A DNA stretch of 64,000 nt from Advenella faeciporci (GTDB lineage: Bacteria > Pseudomonadota > Gammaproteobacteria > Burkholderiales > Burkholderiaceae_B): contig NZ_BMYS01000001.1 of assembly GCF_014652395.1 (NCBI RefSeq), forward strand, positions 1-64,000, read 5' to 3'. The notes below the pieces were generated by a model. The model saw only the letters and a program-made list of their open reading frames with translations, was not told the origin of the DNA and ran no database searches. The position numbers and the translations under genes are program-made. Shown here in pieces: positions 60,261-64,000 of this stretch (position 1 is its first letter; each line of letters starts with the position of its first letter).

Positions 60261-63200
60261 CTAGCCCAAAGCCACCCTGGCGTTCATGAACATGCGCATC
60301 CAGGGCGTGTAATCACCGCCGTCATCCTTGACACCCCAGGACTCGGGGGCCCAGGACATCATGACATTACGTGTTACCCGCTCGGGGTGAGGCATCATGA
60401 TGCTAAAGCGGCCATCTGCGGTGGTCACACCCGCCAAACCGTAAGGACTGCCATTGGGGTTTGCAGGATAAGTTTCGGTAATCTGGCCGTAGTTATTCAC
60501 ATAACGTACGCTAGCAAGCACTTTTTCTTTGTTGCCTTGCTCGGCGAAGTTGGCATAACCTTCTCCGTGCGCAACCGCAATGGGCAATTGCGCGCCTTCC
60601 ATGTCTTTAAAGAAAATGGATGGCGATTTGGCAATTTCCACCATAGTCAGGCGGGCTTCGTATTTGGCAGACTGGTTATACGTAAACTTTGGCCAGTACT
60701 CGGCACCCGGGATCATGGAAGAAAGGGTTGCCATCATTTGGCAGCCATTACATACACCCAGGGCAAAAACGTCAGGACGGGAAAAATACGCTGCAAACTG
60801 CTCAGAAAGCCTATCATTGAAGCGAATTGTGCGAGCCCAACCTTCACCGGCACCCAGCACGTCACCATAACTGAAGCCACCCACCGCAACCAGACCCTGC
60901 ACATCAGACAGATTGGCTTTGCCGCCAAGCAAGTCAGTCATGTGGATGTCGTAAGCATCAAAGCCGGCCTTGGTAAAGGCCCAGGCCATTTCCACATGAC
61001 TGTTACAACCCTGCTCACGCAACACAGCCAATTTGGGACGTGCGCCAGTATTAATGAAAGGCGCGGCAATATTTTCCTGGGGATTAAAATTCACTTTTGG
61101 CGTGAAACCCGGATCTGTTTTGTCATCCCATACACTAAGCTCGGCCACGGCGCAGGCGGGATTATCACGACGCTTCATGATCTGGTAGCTGACTTCGCTC
61201 CATTCCTTACCCAGCCCGGCACGATCAAAACCAAATATACGCTTGCCGTCACGGTAAAACTCAATCTCATCATGGGTATTCAGGCTGCCAATCACATGAG
61301 AGCACAAAGACAGGCCGGCGGCACGCAACACCTGCAACACGGCATCACGATCAGAAGCGCGCACCTGGATGACGGCACCGGCCTCTTCATTGAACAAGGC
61401 CTTGATGGTACTTTCATCACGCTGCACGGCAACCTGTTCGGGACGAATCTTGTAATCTCCCCAGTCGGCCACATTCTGGTCAAAGGTTAGCATATCCAGA
61501 TTGATGGAAACGCCAGTATGACCGGCAAAGGCCATTTCACTGACTGTTGCCAGCAAACCGCCATCAGAGCGGTCATGGTAGGCAAGAATAGTGCCATCTT
61601 GCGCCAGCGCGCGAATGGTCACAAAGAACTTGCGCAGCAATTCGGGATCGTCAAGATCGGGCACTTCATTGCCGTACTGATTGATGACATTTGACAGAAC
61701 AGAACCGCCCAGACGGTTTTTACCAAAACCCAGATCAATAAGAATCAGGGAGGTATTGCCCTGATCGGTAACCAGTTGAGGGGTTAGGGTTTGACGCGCA
61801 TCGTTAACCGGTGCAAAAGCGGTCACCACCAGGGAAACGGGTGATACAACCTGTTTCTGTTCGTTGTTCTCTTCCCAGCTGGTACGCATGGACAGCGAGT
61901 CTTTACCAACCGGAATGGAAAGACCCACCTGCTGGCACAGCTCGCTAATTGCCTGAACCGTGTCATACAGGGCGGCATCCTGGCCCTCTACCCCACAAGC
62001 GGCCATCCAGTTGGCGGAAAGCTTGATGTCTTCAATTCTGGCGACATCGGCAGCGGCAAGGTTGGTAAGGGCTTCAGCAATTGACATGCGGCCTGAAGCA
62101 GGTGCATTGATAATGGCCAGCGGTGAACGTTCACCCAGCGCCATGGCTTCACCGCGATAGCCTTCGTAATCAGCCAACGTAACTGCACAATCAGCCACCG
62201 GCACCTGCCACGGCCCCACCATTTGGTCGCGGGCATTTAAACCGCCTACCGAACGGTCGCCAATGGTAATCAGGAATGTTTTATTGGCCACGGTGGGATG
62301 ACGCATCACCTGGCGGCAAACCGTATCAAAATCAAGACCGGTTACATCAATGGGTTCCTCGCTTAACTGAACCCGGGTGACATCACGGAACATGCGTGGC
62401 GGTTTGCCCAGAATGACATCAATGGGCACATCGACCGGACGCAGTTCGGTAGCGGCTTCAAGCGACGTGGTACCGGCCTCACCGGGAAGCCCTTCCCCGT
62501 TGGTGACGCGCAGAACACGATCTTCAGTAGCAACGCCAACCACCGCATACGGGCAACGTTCACGTTTAGCCAGCGCATCAAAACGCGGCAGGTCTTCGGG
62601 AAGAATGGAAAGCACATAGCGTTCCTGGGCCTCGTTACTCCAGATTTCGGCAGCAGACAAGCCGGATTCTTCAAGATTCACGCGTTGAAGATCAAAAATG
62701 GCACCCCGACCCGCATCATTGACCAGTTCAGGGAAGGCATTGGACAAGCCGCCCGCCCCCACATCATGAATAGCGATAATGGGGTTGTTGTCCAGTTGCT
62801 GCCAACAGGCATCAATGACTTCCTGGGCCCGACGCTCCAGCTCGGGATTGCCACGTTGTACGGAATCAAAATCAAGCTGGGCCGAATTGGCACCCACACC
62901 CATACTGGATGCTGCACTGCCGCCCATACCAATGCGCATGCCCGGGCCACCCAGCTGAACCAGCAGGGCTCCGGGTGGAATTTGGTTTTTATGTGTTTGA
63001 CTGGCATCGATGGCACCCAGGCCCCCTGCCAGCATGATGGGCTTGTGATAGCCCCATTTTTTTCCGGCAACGGTTTGCTCATAAACCCGGAAATACCCCA
63101 ACAAGTTGGGACGGCCAAATTCATTATTAAAAGCGGCACCCCCAATAGGACCATCTATCATTATATCCAGTGGTGTCGCAATGCGGTCTGGTGCGCCATG

Positions 63201-64000
63201 GGAGTCTTTTTCCCAGGTTTCCGGGGCGTCATCAAACTGAAGATTGGAAACCGTAAAGCCGGTAAGACCAGCCTTGGGTTTGGAACCGCGTCCGGTCGCG
63301 CCCTCATCGCGAATTTCACCGCCCGCCCCGGTAGCGGCACCGGGAAACGGCGCAATAGCGGTTGGGTGGTTGTGGGTTTCCACTTTCATGAGAACGTGAG
63401 TAAGACGCTCATGCGAGCTGTATTTGCCAGGACCGGCTTGTGCCGTATCAGGATAGAACCGCTGGGCAACACCACCTTCCATAATGGCCGAGTTGTCGGA
63501 ATAGGCAACCACGGTACCCAGAGGCTGGGCCGCATGGGTCTGGCGAATCATGCCAAACAGCGTGTTTTCTTTATCTTCGCCATTGATTTTCCACTTGGCA
63601 TTGAATATCTTGTGGCGGCAATGCTCACTGTTGGCCTGGGCAAACATCATCAATTCAACATCAGTAGGATCACGACCAAGCGTCGTAAACGCATCAACCA
63701 GATAATCAATTTCATCTTCGGACAAGGCCAAACCCAATTCGGTATTGGCTTTTTCAAGTGCTGCTTTGCCCTGCGCCAATACAGGCACGGTTTGCAAAGG
63801 TTTTCCTTCAAGCGTCTTAAACAGCGCCTGACCGTCAAAATCAATGTCAACCACGGTTTCAGTCATGCGGTCATGCAGCATGGCTGCTATGCTGCCAAGC
63901 TGGGCTTCGGTAAACTGTTTGCTACCCAGCAAGCCTTTTTCAGGAATCAACAGGTACTCAATGCCCCGTTCAATTCTTTTGATACCAGTCAAGCCGCAGT
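60261..64000 (-). CDS. purL: Phosphoribosylformylglycinamidine synthase (5' end beyond the window)
   Basis: Single-chain PurL: FGAR plus glutamine plus ATP gives FGAM. The reading frame runs open to the right edge, and the in-frame TTG at 63992 follows CGL, an internal stretch of homologues. About 1,245 residues are visible of roughly 1,340, so about 100 N-terminal residues lie outside. Present are the linker and AIRS-like domains ([32 protein letters not shown]), and the C-terminal class I amidotransferase with GVCNGCQMM and HGEGY. Confidence 0.96.
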   Translation of the reverse strand, partial: CGLTGIKRIERGIEYLLIPEKGLLGSKQFTEAQLGSIAAMLHDRMTETVVDIDFDGQALFKTLEGKPLQTVPVLAQGKAALEKANTELGLALSEDEIDYLVDAFTTLGRDPTDVELMMFAQANSEHCRHKIFNAKWKINGEDKENTLFGMIRQTHAAQPLGTVVAYSDNSAIMEGGVAQRFYPDTAQAGPGKYSSHERLTHVLMKVETHNHPTAIAPFPGAATGAGGEIRDEGATGRGSKPKAGLTGFTVSNLQFDDAPETWEKDSHGAPDRIATPLDIMIDGPIGGAAFNNEFGRPNLLGYFRVYEQTVAGKKWGYHKPIMLAGGLGAIDASQTHKNQIPPGALLVQLGGPGMRIGMGGSAASSMGVGANSAQLDFDSVQRGNPELERRAQEVIDACWQQLDNNPIIAIHDVGAGGLSNAFPELVNDAGRGAIFDLQRVNLEESGLSAAEIWSNEAQERYVLSILPEDLPRFDALAKRERCPYAVVGVATEDRVLRVTNGEGLPGEAGTTSLEAATELRPVDVPIDVILGKPPRMFRDVTRVQLSEEPIDVTGLDFDTVCRQVMRHPTVANKTFLITIGDRSVGGLNARDQMVGPWQVPVADCAVTLADYEGYRGEAMALGERSPLAIINAPASGRMSIAEALTNLAAADVARIEDIKLSANWMAACGVEGQDAALYDTVQAISELCQQVGLSIPVGKDSLSMRTSWEENNEQKQVVSPVSLVVTAFAPVNDARQTLTPQLVTDQGNTSLILIDLGFGKNRLGGSVLSNVINQYGNEVPDLDDPELLRKFFVTIRALAQDGTILAYHDRSDGGLLATVSEMAFAGHTGVSINLDMLTFDQNVADWGDYKIRPEQVAVQRDESTIKALFNEEAGAVIQVRASDRDAVLQVLRAAGLSLCSHVIGSLNTHDEIEFYRDGKRIFGFDRAGLGKEWSEVSYQIMKRRDNPACAVAELSVWDDKTDPGFTPKVNFNPQENIAAPFINTGARPKLAVLREQGCNSHVEMAWAFTKAGFDAYDIHMTDLLGGKANLSDVQGLVAVGGFSYGDVLGAGEGWARTIRFNDRLSEQFAAYFSRPDVFALGVCNGCQMMATLSSMIPGAEYWPKFTYNQSAKYEARLTMVEIAKSPSIFFKDMEGAQLPIAVAHGEGYANFAEQGNKEKVLASVRYVNNYGQITETYPANPNGSPYGLAGVTTADGRFSIMMPHPERVTRNVMMSWAPESWGVKDDGGDYTPWMRMFMNARVALG

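Overview
The window is a gene-dense stretch of bacterial chromosome of moderate G+C (I estimate mid to high 40s percent). Gene order and protein signatures point to Burkholderiales, most likely a low-GC member of the Alcaligenaceae. The evidence is the rrn leader layout, the long Lys/acid-rich N-terminus of RpoD, the rpsU-dnaG-rpoD operon, the run ndk-rlmN-rodZ-ispG-hisS-yfgM-bamB-der-hfq-hflXKC-hisZ-purA, the block hemC-hemD-hemX-hemY-ppa, and DUF2889-sucCD. The genus assignment is inference. I found no phage, integrase, transposase, CRISPR array or toxin cluster. This is mainly core chromosome with a few local rearrangements.

Layout. 1-805: leader and promoter of an rRNA operon that runs out of the left edge. 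0.8-2.8 kb: periplasmic rhodanese plus a three-domain thioredoxin-MsrA-MsrB protein. 3.0-7.8 kb: rpsU-dnaG-rpoD and a CAU-anticodon tRNA, with a duplicated tRNA fragment. 8.0-24.0 kb: a long minus-strand series from ndk to a purine phosphoribosyltransferase, covering tRNA charging, isoprenoid synthesis, outer-membrane assembly, GTPases, Hfq, HflKC and part of histidine and purine synthesis. 24.2-27.0 kb: valS. 27.1-33.5 kb: ppa, the hem genes, a 31-codon membrane ORF and a TerC-family protein. 33.8-36.5 kb: sucD, sucC and DUF2889. 36.9-43.5 kb: cfa, rlmD, a Spy-like protein, an exonuclease, nlpD, pcm and surE. 43.7-52.1 kb: plsY, a frameshifted tsaD, a purine permease, a thioredoxin, yigZ, ybiT, an LD-carboxypeptidase, tadA and DUF3147. 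52.1-55.2 kb: a mesD-mesX-metR methionine cluster. 55.2-64.0 kb: purine genes purC, guaA, guaB and purL, with an alpha/beta hydrolase between guaA and guaB.

Most notable. (1) A two-gene methionine synthase module: a MetE-like catalytic core without the N-terminal half, beside DUF1852 (MesX) and divergent from a MetR-type regulator. It matches the oxygen-dependent, folate-independent MesD/MesX family. (2) tsaD, normally essential, lacks about 31 nt inside a conserved motif and is out of frame. (3) Two leaders with mutually exclusive hairpins, one ahead of terC and one ahead of surE. (4) A 31-codon hydrophobic ORF just upstream of hemC. (5) rpoS is absent from its usual place beside nlpD.

Several genes inside apparent operons (hflX, hisZ, sucC, ybiT, surE) have terminator-like hairpins within about 10-60 nt of their start codons. 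These series are therefore probably broken into smaller units or attenuated. All assignments rest on reading the sequence; no database search was run.
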